A model generated the notes under the pieces. The model was not told the DNA's origin, made no database searches, and saw only the letters and a list, made by a program, of their open reading frames with translations. Made by a program: the position numbers and the translations under genes. Positions 1-5,546 of a stretch of 5,546 bases of DNA are shown piece after piece. Numbering within the stretch: position 1 is the first letter of the stretch; every line of letters starts with the position of its first letter. This DNA is from a bacterium (lineage in GTDB: Bacteria > Desulfobacterota > JAPLJL01), in assembly GCA_028713675.1 (NCBI GenBank), contig JAQTNV010000103.1:1-5546 (forward strand). Direction: 5' to 3'.

Positions 1-1275
1 TTCCTGATTCTCACCCGTTCCCGGGCCGCCTGGGTCGCGGCCTTCCTCACCCTTCCCCCCGCTTTTTTCTTCCTCCTCCGCCCCTTCCGGCGCCGTCATT
101 TGTTTCTGCTCCTGGCCCTCGTCCTGATCACTCTCGGTCTCTTCCTGAAAATCCCCGAGACCGCCTCCCAGCGGACCCTCTTCACCCACCTGAAGACCCT
201 CTTCTCGACCCAGTACAGCTCCAACCGGATCCGGCTCTGGGTCTGGCAGGACACCCTGGAACTGGTTCGTTCCCACCCCCTCCGGGGCGTCGGGCTGGAG
301 AATTTCCCGGTTGAATTCCCCCGGGTCCAGAGCGACCGCCTCTCCCGCGAGCTGGCCCATATCGATCAAATCGTGGAAAGCCCCCACAATGAATACCTGC
401 GGATCACGTCGGAAAGCGGGCTGGCCGGGGCAATGATTCTTTTCGCCGCCCTCGTTCTGTTCCTGCTTCCCCTGGTCCGCGCGCTCCGCTCCCGGGAAAT
501 CCCGGAAGAAAATTCCCGGCTGCTTTTCGCCCTGCTCTTTGCTCTCGGGGCCCTGTTTCTGGACGCCGGTTTCGACCATCCCCTGACCAAGACCGCGCCG
601 CTCCTGCTCCTGGCCCTCCTAGCCGCCGGACTGGCCCGGCTCTCCGCCGAACCCGAGCGGACCCGGTCCGTCCCGATTCCTTCCCCGGCCTTCCGGAAGG
701 GCCTGGCCCTGCTGGTCCTGCTGGCCTTCGGGGCCGCGCTGTTTCTCCTCTCCGGCTGGATCGTCTCGGATTATTTCCGGGCCGGGGCCCGGAAGCTGGC
801 CGGGCATTCCTATACCGAAGCGGTGGTAAAAATCGAGAAGTCCCTGGCAATCAACCGGACCAGCTACCTCTCGCATTTCCTCCACGGGAACTATCTTTCC
901 AGTCTCGGGAAGGCCGGCCACGACCCCCAGCTGCTGGCGCAAAGCCTGCCCGCCTACCGGCAGGCGCTTAAGCTCTACCCCACTTTTTATCCCGCCTTCC
1001 TGAACCAGGGGCAGGTCCTGATCTGGCTGGAACTGCCTCTCGAGGCCAGGAAAGCCCTGGAAGAGGCCCTGGCGATCCAGCCCTACCAGCCCGAGGCCAA
1101 CTTCCTCCTCTCCACCATTCTCCTGGGGCTCGGCGAAACCGCTGAAGCCCGCCGGCGCTTCCAGCTCGCCCTCGCTTTCCGGCCCCAGCTCCGGGAGGAA
1201 ATTCAGAATGATCCCCGGCTCAAGCCTTTATTCTCCGACCCCTCCGTTATAGAATCAGGGGCAGGCCAGAAATAG
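1..1275 (+). CDS. O-antigen ligase/polymerase-like membrane protein with C-terminal TPR repeats (5' partial)
   Basis: The frame is open from base 1 to the TAG at 1273-1275. The codons before the TTG at 100 encode a family motif, LTRSRAAW (residues 4-11, counting from base 1), so the gene is cut by the window edge and TTG 100 is not its start. About 424 residues are visible. They show membrane segments near residues 10-27 and 33-50, then a periplasmic loop (about 51-140) with RLWVWQ (about 77-82), GVGLENF (about 96-102) and SPHNEYL (His about 129), as expected for Wzy_C (PF04932) proteins. Four more hydrophobic segments follow (about 143-162, 174-191, 196-214, 233-259). The tail (about 261-395) has roughly four TPR-like helical pairs, e.g. 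around EARKALEEALAIQP. The family transfers or polymerises undecaprenyl-linked glycans in the periplasm. Ligase (WaaL), polymerase (Wzy) and protein O-glycosylase (PglL) members cannot be separated here. The neighbouring initiating sugar transferase supports a polysaccharide role. Confidence 0.88.
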   Translation, partial: FLILTRSRAAWVAAFLTLPPAFFFLLRPFRRRHLFLLLALVLITLGLFLKIPETASQRTLFTHLKTLFSTQYSSNRIRLWVWQDTLELVRSHPLRGVGLENFPVEFPRVQSDRLSRELAHIDQIVESPHNEYLRITSESGLAGAMILFAALVLFLLPLVRALRSREIPEENSRLLFALLFALGALFLDAGFDHPLTKTAPLLLLALLAAGLARLSAEPERTRSVPIPSPAFRKGLALLVLLAFGAALFLLSGWIVSDYFRAGARKLAGHSYTEAVVKIEKSLAINRTSYLSHFLHGNYLSSLGKAGHDPQLLAQSLPAYRQALKLYPTFYPAFLNQGQVLIWLELPLEARKALEEALAIQPYQPEANFLLSTILLGLGETAEARRRFQLALAFRPQLREEIQNDPRLKPLFSDPSVIESGAGQK

Positions 1276-1311
1276 GGTTCAGAGGTTCACGGTTCAAGGT
1301 TCAAGGTTGAA
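1276..1311 (+). repeat. Tandem 7-bp repeat tract, consensus GGTTCAA, forward orientation
   Basis: Immediately after the TAG stop come GGTTCAG (1276-1282), one extra A, then four contiguous heptamers: GGTTCAC, GGTTCAA, GGTTCAA and GGTTGAA (1284-1311). The tract includes GTTCACGGTTCA (1285-1296), which has a perfect 12-bp inverted copy at 1386-1397. It may be an intergenic repeat family of the genome. Its function is unknown. Confidence 0.8.
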
Positions 1312-1360
1312 GAATTAATAAATATATAAAAAGAGTTTTAATTCAGTTCATTCTATTCAG
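1312..1360 (+). promoter_or_regulatory. AT-rich core, candidate promoter region for the sugar transferase gene
   Basis: Between the forward and inverted heptamer tracts lies a strongly AT-rich stretch containing TATATA (1323-1328) and TATAAA (1325-1330), unlike the GC-rich surroundings. A weak pair is TTCAAG (1300-1305) and TATATA (1323-1328) with a 17-bp spacer, but the -35 matches the sigma-70 consensus poorly and lies inside the repeat. Read-through from the upstream gene 186 bp away is equally possible. This is inference from composition and position only. Confidence 0.2.
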
Positions 1361-1377
1361 ATTCTTCGTTTCTAGCC

Positions 1378-1405
1378 TTGAACGGTGAACCGTGAACATG
1401 GAACC
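1378..1405 (-). repeat. Tandem 7-bp repeat tract, inverted orientation (first)
   Basis: Four contiguous heptamers read TTGAACG, GTGAACC, GTGAACA and TGGAACC on the plus strand, i.e. variants of GGTTCAA on the minus strand. TGAACCGTGAAC (1386-1397) is the exact reverse complement of 1285-1296, so a transcript could fold into a long-range stem enclosing the AT-rich core. About 23 of 28 positions of this tract can pair with 1276-1304 if one bulge is allowed. Confidence 0.8.
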
Positions 1406-1412
1406 AAAGATT

Positions 1413-1440
1413 TCTAACCTTGAACTGTGAACGTTGAACC
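1413..1440 (-). repeat. Tandem 7-bp repeat tract, inverted orientation (second)
   Basis: A degenerate unit TCTAACC (1413-1419) is followed by TTGAACT, GTGAACG and TTGAACC (1420-1440) in the same orientation as the tract at 1378-1405. The tract ends only 21 bp before the ATG of the sugar transferase gene, so it lies in that gene's leader and could compete with the first inverted tract for pairing with 1276-1311. Confidence 0.75.
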
Positions 1441-1461
1441 TATTAACCTGACAACTTATTT

Positions 1462-2847
1462 ATGAAGCTAGCCGAAGGCCGAGTCCGCCAGTCCTTTCTG
1501 ATCGTGCTGGACGCCTGCTTTCTTTCCCTCTCCTGGATCGCCTCCTACTGGATCCGTTACTGGATCACCCCCCTGCTCGGGTATCCGGTCAATCGCTTTG
1601 AACCTTACCTCCTCGGGCTTCCCCTGATCATCACCTCCTGGCTCCTGATCGGGTCCGGGCTGGGGCTTTACCGCCGTCCCCGGGAGCTCCAGGGCATCGA
1701 GCAGATCCGCTCCCTCCTGAAACTCACCATCCTCGGGCTCCTGGTCACCATGTCGATCTCCTTCATCTTCCGGGAGATGGAATTCGCCCGCTCGGTGGTG
1801 CTGGTTTCCTCGCTTTCCAACCTGGTTTTCCTGGGGCTTTCCCGGGCGATCTTCCGCCGGATTGAAAAGAAGATAAAGGCCGAGGGCGGGGACGGGGTCA
1901 AGGCCCTGATCGTGGGCGCCGGCTACGCCGGGGCCCGGATCCTGCAAAAGCTGCAGGATCACCCCACCACCATCTACCGCGTGGTCGGATTCCTCGACGA
2001 CAGTCCCGACAAGAAGAATTTTTCCATCGGCAAGGCCCGGGTGATCGGCCGGCTCGACGATATTAAAAAAGTGGTTCAATCCGAACAGCTCGAGGAGGTT
2101 TTTATCGCCATTCCCAACCTCCCCCATGAACGGATCCTCCGCCTGGTGATGGAATGCGAGGGGCTGGACGTGGATTTTCACATCGTTTCCGATCTCTTCG
2201 GGGTCCTGGCCCATGAAACCCGGATCGAGCTCCTGGAGGACTTCCCCATCTTCGACCTGAACAGCGGCCGGACCGACCGTTCCTACCAGGTGGCGAAAAG
2301 GGTCTTCGATCTCGCCCTGGCCCTGCCCGCTTCCTCGGCTTTCTTTCTGACTTACCCTTTCATCGCCCTGGCCATCCGCCTGGAATCCAAGGGGCCGGTG
2401 ATCTTCCGGCAGGAAAGGGTCGGGCAGGGGGGGCGGATCTTCATCCTTTACAAATACCGGACCATGTCCGTCGATTCCCCGGCCTATGCCGAGTCCCCCC
2501 GCGAAGAGGGAGACTCCCGGGTCACCCGGGTCGGCCGTTTCCTCCGGAAGACGAGCATCGACGAGATTCCCAACCTGCTCAACGTCCTCAAGGGGGACAT
2601 GAGCTTGGTGGGCCCCCGCCCGGAGATGCCCTTCATCGTGGAGAAATACCAGGAATGGCAGCGGAAGCGGCTGGAGGTCATGCCCGGGCTGACCGGGCTC
2701 TGGCAGATTTTAGGCCGGAAGGACCTGCCCCTGCACGAAAATCTTGAATACGATTTCTACTACATCAAGAACCGTTCTCTGCTTTTGGATTTCACGATCC
2801 TGCTTCGGACCATCCCGGCCCTGCTCTTCACCCGCGGGGCGTATTAA
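1462..2847 (+). CDS. Undecaprenyl-phosphate sugar-1-phosphate transferase (WcaJ/WbaP-type, exopolysaccharide/O-antigen initiation)
   Basis: This 461-residue protein is complete and close to the usual length of WcaJ-type enzymes. Four N-terminal membrane segments (about 10-32, 47-67, 85-103, 110-128) precede a Rossmann-like CoA_binding_3 region (PF13727) with GAGYAG at 152-157. The C-terminal bacterial sugar transferase domain (PF02397) starts near KRVFD (279-283). It has a proline-containing hydrophobic segment (about 288-306), [11 protein letters not shown] (311-321), KYRTM (331-335), the Asp-Glu dyad expected to be catalytic (D367-E368, in [23 protein letters not shown], 365-387) and PGLTGLWQ (408-415). 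The family transfers a sugar-1-phosphate from a UDP-sugar to undecaprenyl phosphate at the cytoplasmic face, starting glycan repeat synthesis. The sugar (glucose, galactose or other) cannot be told from sequence. An in-frame TAA at 1444-1446 makes ATG 1462 the first possible start, though no Shine-Dalgarno sequence is evident before it. The gene follows the Wzy/WaaL-like gene on the same strand after 186 bp. Confidence 0.93.
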   Translation: MKLAEGRVRQSFLIVLDACFLSLSWIASYWIRYWITPLLGYPVNRFEPYLLGLPLIITSWLLIGSGLGLYRRPRELQGIEQIRSLLKLTILGLLVTMSISFIFREMEFARSVVLVSSLSNLVFLGLSRAIFRRIEKKIKAEGGDGVKALIVGAGYAGARILQKLQDHPTTIYRVVGFLDDSPDKKNFSIGKARVIGRLDDIKKVVQSEQLEEVFIAIPNLPHERILRLVMECEGLDVDFHIVSDLFGVLAHETRIELLEDFPIFDLNSGRTDRSYQVAKRVFDLALALPASSAFFLTYPFIALAIRLESKGPVIFRQERVGQGGRIFILYKYRTMSVDSPAYAESPREEGDSRVTRVGRFLRKTSIDEIPNLLNVLKGDMSLVGPRPEMPFIVEKYQEWQRKRLEVMPGLTGLWQILGRKDLPLHENLEYDFYYIKNRSLLLDFTILLRTIPALLFTRGAY

Positions 2848-2853
2848 AACTCA

Positions 2854-2881
2854 GGTTCAAAGTTAAAAGTTCAAGGTTAGA
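2854..2881 (+). repeat. Tandem 7-bp repeat tract downstream of the sugar transferase gene
   Basis: Four contiguous heptamers, GGTTCAA, AGTTAAA, AGTTCAA and GGTTAGA, begin 6 bp after the TAA stop at 2845-2847. They belong to the same period-7 family as the tracts at 1276-1311, 1378-1405 and 1413-1440, but are more degenerate. With those tracts they bracket the sugar transferase gene on both sides. Confidence 0.7.
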
Positions 2882-2917
2882 AAACAATACGGCCAAATTT
2901 CCATTCTAACCGTAGTT

Positions 2918-2940
2918 GCCCGATTTATCGGGCTCTTCTT
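2918..2940 (+). terminator. Short GC hairpin followed by a pyrimidine-rich run, possible terminator of the sugar transferase transcript
   Basis: GCCCGATTTATCGGGC (2918-2933) forms a perfect 6-bp stem (7 bp if the loop closes to TT) and is followed by TCTTCTT (2934-2940). It lies 70 bp after the sugar transferase stop. The stem is short and the T-run is interrupted, so termination would be weak. The same GCCCGAT/ATCGGGC palindrome also resembles a widespread intergenic repeat, so it may be repeat-derived. Confidence 0.35.
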
Positions 2941-2971
2941 AAAACCGTCGGATCAAATCTGTTTATGGAGT

Positions 2972-3013
2972 GCATCAGCTTGTTTATCCTGAGCTCTGTC
3001 GAAGGGCTGATGC
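2972..3013. repeat. Palindromic repeat with CCTGAG...GTCGAAGG core (copy 1)
   Basis: Perfect 8-bp arms GCATCAGC (2972-2979) and GCTGATGC (3006-3013) enclose the 18-nt core CCTGAGCTCTGTCGAAGG (2988-3005). The core resembles a CCTGAGCTTGTCGAAGG intergenic repeat I recall from many environmental bacterial genomes. A second copy of the core starts exactly 60 bp downstream. Confidence 0.7.
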
Positions 3014-3029
3014 GTCGCAATAGCAATTC

Positions 3030-3080
3030 GTCATTCCTGCGACTTGTCCTGAGTATGGTCGAAGGAAAGCGGGAATCCAG
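3030..3080. repeat. Palindromic GTCATTCCTGC...GCGGGAATCCAG repeat carrying the CCTGAG...GTCGAAGG core (copy 2)
   Basis: Outer arms ATTCCTGC (3033-3040) and GCGGGAAT (3069-3076) pair with one G-T mismatch. They match the common GTCATTCCCGCGAAAGCGGGAATCCAG intergenic palindrome recalled from environmental bacteria. In place of that element's short loop sits CCTGAGTATGGTCGAAGG (3048-3065), 14 of 18 bases identical to copy 1. The element looks composite, one repeat within the loop of another. Confidence 0.7.
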
Positions 3081-3105
3081 GCAAACAATAAAAGGCCAAA
3101 TCTGA

Positions 3106-3152
3106 AAATCCCCCTCAGTCCCTCTTTTCACAAAGGGGGGTTGGGGAGATTT
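3106..3152. repeat. C-rich/G-rich imperfect palindrome next to the RND gene 3' end
   Basis: A left arm beginning AAATCCCCCT (3106-3127) pairs imperfectly with a right arm AAAGGGGGG...GGGGAGATTT (3132-3152) around a short CA-containing loop. It resembles the widespread AAATCCCCCT...AGGGGGATTT intergenic repeat. On the minus strand the hairpin lies 40 bp past the RND stop and is followed by TTTTCAGATTT, so it might act as a weak terminator for that gene. This is inferred from position and structure. Confidence 0.6.
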
Positions 3153-3192
3153 GAAAAGCAAAATTATTCGGGCTGGATAAAACGCGACAGAT

Positions 3193-5546
3193 TTATTTGT
3201 CCTGACCCATTTCCTTCAGGACCTCCCGGAGCTCGTTCCAGTGCCGCTTGCTCTCCAGGCGGGAAAAGATGGTCATGGCGCAGGGGACCACGAAGAGCGT
3301 GAGCAGGGTGGAAACCAGCACCCCCCCGATCACCGCAATCGCCATCGGGATCCGGATCTCCGCCCCCGGGCCCAGGGCCAGGGCCGGCGGGATGGCCGCG
3401 GCGATGGTGGCCACCGAGGTCATCAGGATGGGACGGAGCCGGATCGGGCAGGCGTCCAGCAGGGCCTCCCGGAGATTCATTCCCTGCTCGCGGCGCTTGT
3501 TGGTGAAATCCACCAGCAGGATGGAATTCTTTTTCACGATCCCCATGAGCAGGATCAGTCCGATCATGCTGTAAATGTTGAGCGAGCGGTCGGCCAGATA
3601 GAGGGCGATGAACGCCCCCGAGACGCTGAAGGGCAGGGCCAGGAGCACGGTCACCGGATGGACGAAGCTCTTGAACTGGGATCCCAAAACCATATACGCG
3701 ACCACGATCCCGAGAATTAGGGCAAAGATGAGGTTCTGGAACGATTCGGTAAAGGTCTGGGCGCTGCCGGCCAGGACGGTCCGGTAGCCCTCGGGCAGCG
3801 ATTGCTTCCCGATCTTTTCGACCGCGGTGATCGCTTCGGCCTGGGATTTCCCCGGGGCGATATTCGCCGTGATCCCGACGGCCCGTTCGCGGTTCCGGCG
3901 GGTGATTGAGACTACCGTGGGCTTCTCGGTCACCTTCACCACCTGGGAGAGGCGCAGGAGCTCCCCGCGGTTATTGCGGATCCAGATCCGGCCGATGTCT
4001 TTCGTATTTTCCCTTTCCTTGGAGGCGAGCCGGACCCGGATATCGTAACGGCGGTCCCCTTCGGTGTATTGGCCCACCCGGACCCCGCCGATCAGGGAAT
4101 TGATCGCCCGAGCCACCGTGGCCACGTCCACCCCGTATTCCCCGCAGGCTTCCCGGTTCGGAATGACCCGGATCTCGGGCGCGCCGATCACGTAATCGGT
4201 GTCGATATCGACCATCAGGCCGCTCGCCTCCATCTGCTTCATGACTTCCTGGGAATACCCCACCAGCTTATCCCAGTCGGGTCCCCGCACGGTGAATTCA
4301 ATCGGAAAGCCGCGCATGGAGGCGAAACCCGCCATCGAGGGATCCTGGATCACCACCTTACGCAGGCCCTGGATCTTGTTCAGGTCGGCGCGCCAGGCCC
4401 CCATCAGCTCCTGCTGGGTCAGGGGTTTCTTCCGGGGAGGAACCACCGGCCGTTCCTTGAAAGGCTTAAGGGTCACGAACATCATTCCCGTGTTCACGTC
4501 GCCGCCGCCCATTCCCCCGATCGACCCGAAGTAGCGCAAGACCTCGGGACGGAGCGAGAGGTAATCCTCGATCTGCTTCATGGCGGTATCGGTATAGGCG
4601 AGGGATGATCCCGGCGGGGCCTGGAAACGTACCATCAGGATACCCTGGTCCTGGGGCGGCATAAACTCCTTTTTCAGGCGGGGAAGAAATTGGAAATAGG
4701 ACGCGAAGAAAAAGGCCGCCGCCGCGACAATGACCAGCCACCGGTATTTCAACGCCCCGGACAGGGTATAGCGGTAGCCCCTCCGAAGGGCGTCCATGCC
4801 CTGGTCCACCCCCCGGCCCAGAAAAGTCCGGCGCCCGACCTCCAGGAACTGGGAGGTCCGCATCGGGGTCAGGGTCAGGGCCTCGAGCAGCGAGAGCAAC
4901 ACCGCCACCGACATGGTTACCCCGAACTGGAAGAAATACTTTCCGATAATCCCGGACATGAAAGCCACCGGGACAAAGATGGCCAAAACCGCGATCGAGG
5001 TGGCCAGGGCGGCAAAGGTGATCTCGTTGGCCCCGGTCATGGCCGCCTTGATCTTGCCTATTCCCTTCTCCCGGTAGCGGCTGATGTTTTCGAGCATCAT
5101 GATCGCGTCGTCCACCACGATCCCGACCGCCAGGGTCAGCCCCAGGATGGTAAAGGTGTTTAAGGTGAAACCCAGGAAATAAAGGATGATAAAGGTGCCA
5201 ATGATCGAGGTGGGGATGGCCAGGAGAATGTTGATCGTGGCCGTCCAGGAGCCCAGGAAAAACCAGCAGACCAGGGAAGTCAGGATCGCGGATAAAATGA
5301 GCGTGAAATTCATTTCCCCGACCGCCTCTTCGGTAAACTTGGTGGTGTCGAAATTCAGGGCCAGTTCCATCCCCGCGGGCAGTTCCTTCTGGGCTTCGGC
5401 CAGACGCTTTTTGACCTCGTGGGCCACCGCCACCGCGTTGGAGCCCCGCTGTTTGCGGATCCCCAGTCCGACCGCGGTCTCGCCCATGGTCCGGGAGAGG
5501 TTGCGGATATCGGCCAGTCCCTCTTCCACCCGCCCGACGTCCTTGA
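3193..5546 (-). CDS. RND family efflux transporter, AcrB/HAE1-like inner-membrane permease (5' partial)
   Basis: The frame ends with TAA at 3195-3193 and stays open to the right edge. Codons before the GTG at 5529 read KDVGR, continuing the family motif that precedes residue about 278 of AcrB, so this GTG is internal and roughly 270 N-terminal residues, including TM1, are missing. Numbering from that GTG, 778 residues are visible, matching the remaining length of AcrB. Membrane segments TM2-TM6 (about 73-222), TM7 (264-281) and TM8-TM12 (597-754) flank the second periplasmic porter/docking loop (about 285-595). Proton-relay residues are present: D140-D141 in GIVVDDAIMMLEN (TM4), K667 in KKNSILLVDF (TM10), and R697 and T704 in RLRPILMTS (TM11). 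The family (ACR_tran, PF00873) exports substrates by proton antiport as a trimer with a membrane fusion protein and an outer-membrane channel. The substrate is unknown. It is convergent with the polysaccharide genes and probably unrelated to them. Confidence 0.95.
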   Translation of the reverse strand, partial: KDVGRVEEGLADIRNLSRTMGETAVGLGIRKQRGSNAVAVAHEVKKRLAEAQKELPAGMELALNFDTTKFTEEAVGEMNFTLILSAILTSLVCWFFLGSWTATINILLAIPTSIIGTFIILYFLGFTLNTFTILGLTLAVGIVVDDAIMMLENISRYREKGIGKIKAAMTGANEITFAALATSIAVLAIFVPVAFMSGIIGKYFFQFGVTMSVAVLLSLLEALTLTPMRTSQFLEVGRRTFLGRGVDQGMDALRRGYRYTLSGALKYRWLVIVAAAAFFFASYFQFLPRLKKEFMPPQDQGILMVRFQAPPGSSLAYTDTAMKQIEDYLSLRPEVLRYFGSIGGMGGGDVNTGMMFVTLKPFKERPVVPPRKKPLTQQELMGAWRADLNKIQGLRKVVIQDPSMAGFASMRGFPIEFTVRGPDWDKLVGYSQEVMKQMEASGLMVDIDTDYVIGAPEIRVIPNREACGEYGVDVATVARAINSLIGGVRVGQYTEGDRRYDIRVRLASKERENTKDIGRIWIRNNRGELLRLSQVVKVTEKPTVVSITRRNRERAVGITANIAPGKSQAEAITAVEKIGKQSLPEGYRTVLAGSAQTFTESFQNLIFALILGIVVAYMVLGSQFKSFVHPVTVLLALPFSVSGAFIALYLADRSLNIYSMIGLILLMGIVKKNSILLVDFTNKRREQGMNLREALLDACPIRLRPILMTSVATIAAAIPPALALGPGAEIRIPMAIAVIGGVLVSTLLTLFVVPCAMTIFSRLESKRHWNELREVLKEMGQDK

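Larger units (their letters stand above)
2848..3192. other. Convergent intergenic region packed with repeats, no gene
   Basis: These 345 bp separate the 3' ends of the sugar transferase (plus) and the RND transporter (minus). The region is more AT-rich than the genes. It carries, in order, a heptamer tract, a short GC hairpin, two palindromes sharing a CCTGAG...GTCGAAGG core, and a C-rich/G-rich palindrome. The only open frame of note (minus strand, 2925-3161) reads through these repeats and is not credible as a gene. I see no tRNA or recognisable ncRNA. Confidence 0.75.

Noticed and set aside
100-102. TTG at 100 as the start of the O-antigen ligase-like gene
   Set aside because: The same frame is open to base 1 and encodes the conserved LTRSRAAW motif before this codon, so the gene begins outside the window.
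1276-1440. CRISPR array or tRNA-like element suggested by repeated GGTTCAA
   Set aside because: Units are 7 bp and contiguous, without spacers. GGTTCAA resembles the tRNA T-arm consensus, but no acceptor, D or anticodon stems accompany it.
1468-2214. 248-residue minus-strand open frame opposite the sugar transferase
   Set aside because: It is antisense to a clear PF13727/PF02397 gene, rich in Gly/Pro/Asp/His from complementary GC-rich codons, with no recognisable domain.
2925-3161. 78-residue minus-strand open frame in the convergent gap
   Set aside because: It is a translation through the palindromic repeats (for example SPQPPFVKRGTEGDF from the C-rich/G-rich repeat), which is a well-known spurious product of that repeat; no domain or RBS supports it.
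2848-3192. Insertion sequence remnant or attachment site
   Set aside because: The palindromes are short REP-like units; there is no transposase fragment, no terminal inverted repeats spanning the region, and no visible target-site duplication.
4069-4608. 179-residue plus-strand open frame opposite the RND gene, and similar frames at 3241-3720 and 4690-5163
   Set aside because: They are His/Arg/Gly/Gln-rich antisense shadows of a well-conserved RND coding sequence.
5527-5529. GTG at 5529 (minus strand) as the start of the RND gene
   Set aside because: The frame continues to the window edge with the family motif KDVGR, and a start here would remove TM1 and the first porter subdomains.

Overview
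This window holds three protein-coding genes. Two are cut by the window edges. Between them lie two repeat-rich, AT-richer intergenic stretches. Coding DNA is visibly GC-rich, with many CCC, CGG, CTC/CTG and GCC codons. The gene content is that of a Gram-negative (diderm) bacterium: a surface-polysaccharide locus and a tripartite-type RND efflux pump. The intergenic repeats (tandem GGTTCAA heptamers, CCTGAG...GTCGAAGG palindromes, GTCATTCC...GGAATCCAG palindromes and AATCCCCCT...AGGGGG palindromes) resemble elements common in environmental Desulfobacterota/Deltaproteobacteria, NC10 and similar lineages. That taxonomic hint is from memory and is weak.

Layout: (1) 1-1275, plus strand: C-terminal part of an O-antigen ligase/polymerase-like (Wzy_C) membrane protein with a TPR tail; its N-terminus lies left of the window. 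(2) 1276-1461: intergenic, with one forward and two inverted tracts of a 7-bp repeat around an AT-rich core. (3) 1462-2847, plus strand: complete polyprenyl-phosphate sugar-1-phosphate transferase (WcaJ/WbaP type). (4) 2848-3192: a 345-bp convergent intergenic region with another heptamer tract, a short GC hairpin and three imperfect palindromic repeats; no credible gene. (5) 3193-5546, minus strand: an RND (AcrB/HAE1-like) inner-membrane transporter lacking roughly its first quarter, which lies right of the window.

The two plus-strand genes fit one pathway. The sugar transferase would load the first sugar phosphate onto undecaprenyl phosphate on the cytoplasmic face, and the Wzy/WaaL-like protein would polymerise or ligate the glycan on the periplasmic face. 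The RND gene runs toward them and looks like a separate transcription unit; its membrane fusion protein partner would be expected upstream, outside the window.

I found no clear evidence of a new biological system. The most noteworthy signals are the heptamer tracts bracketing the sugar transferase gene, and two copies of one 18-nt core nested within unrelated inverted-repeat arms 60 bp apart.
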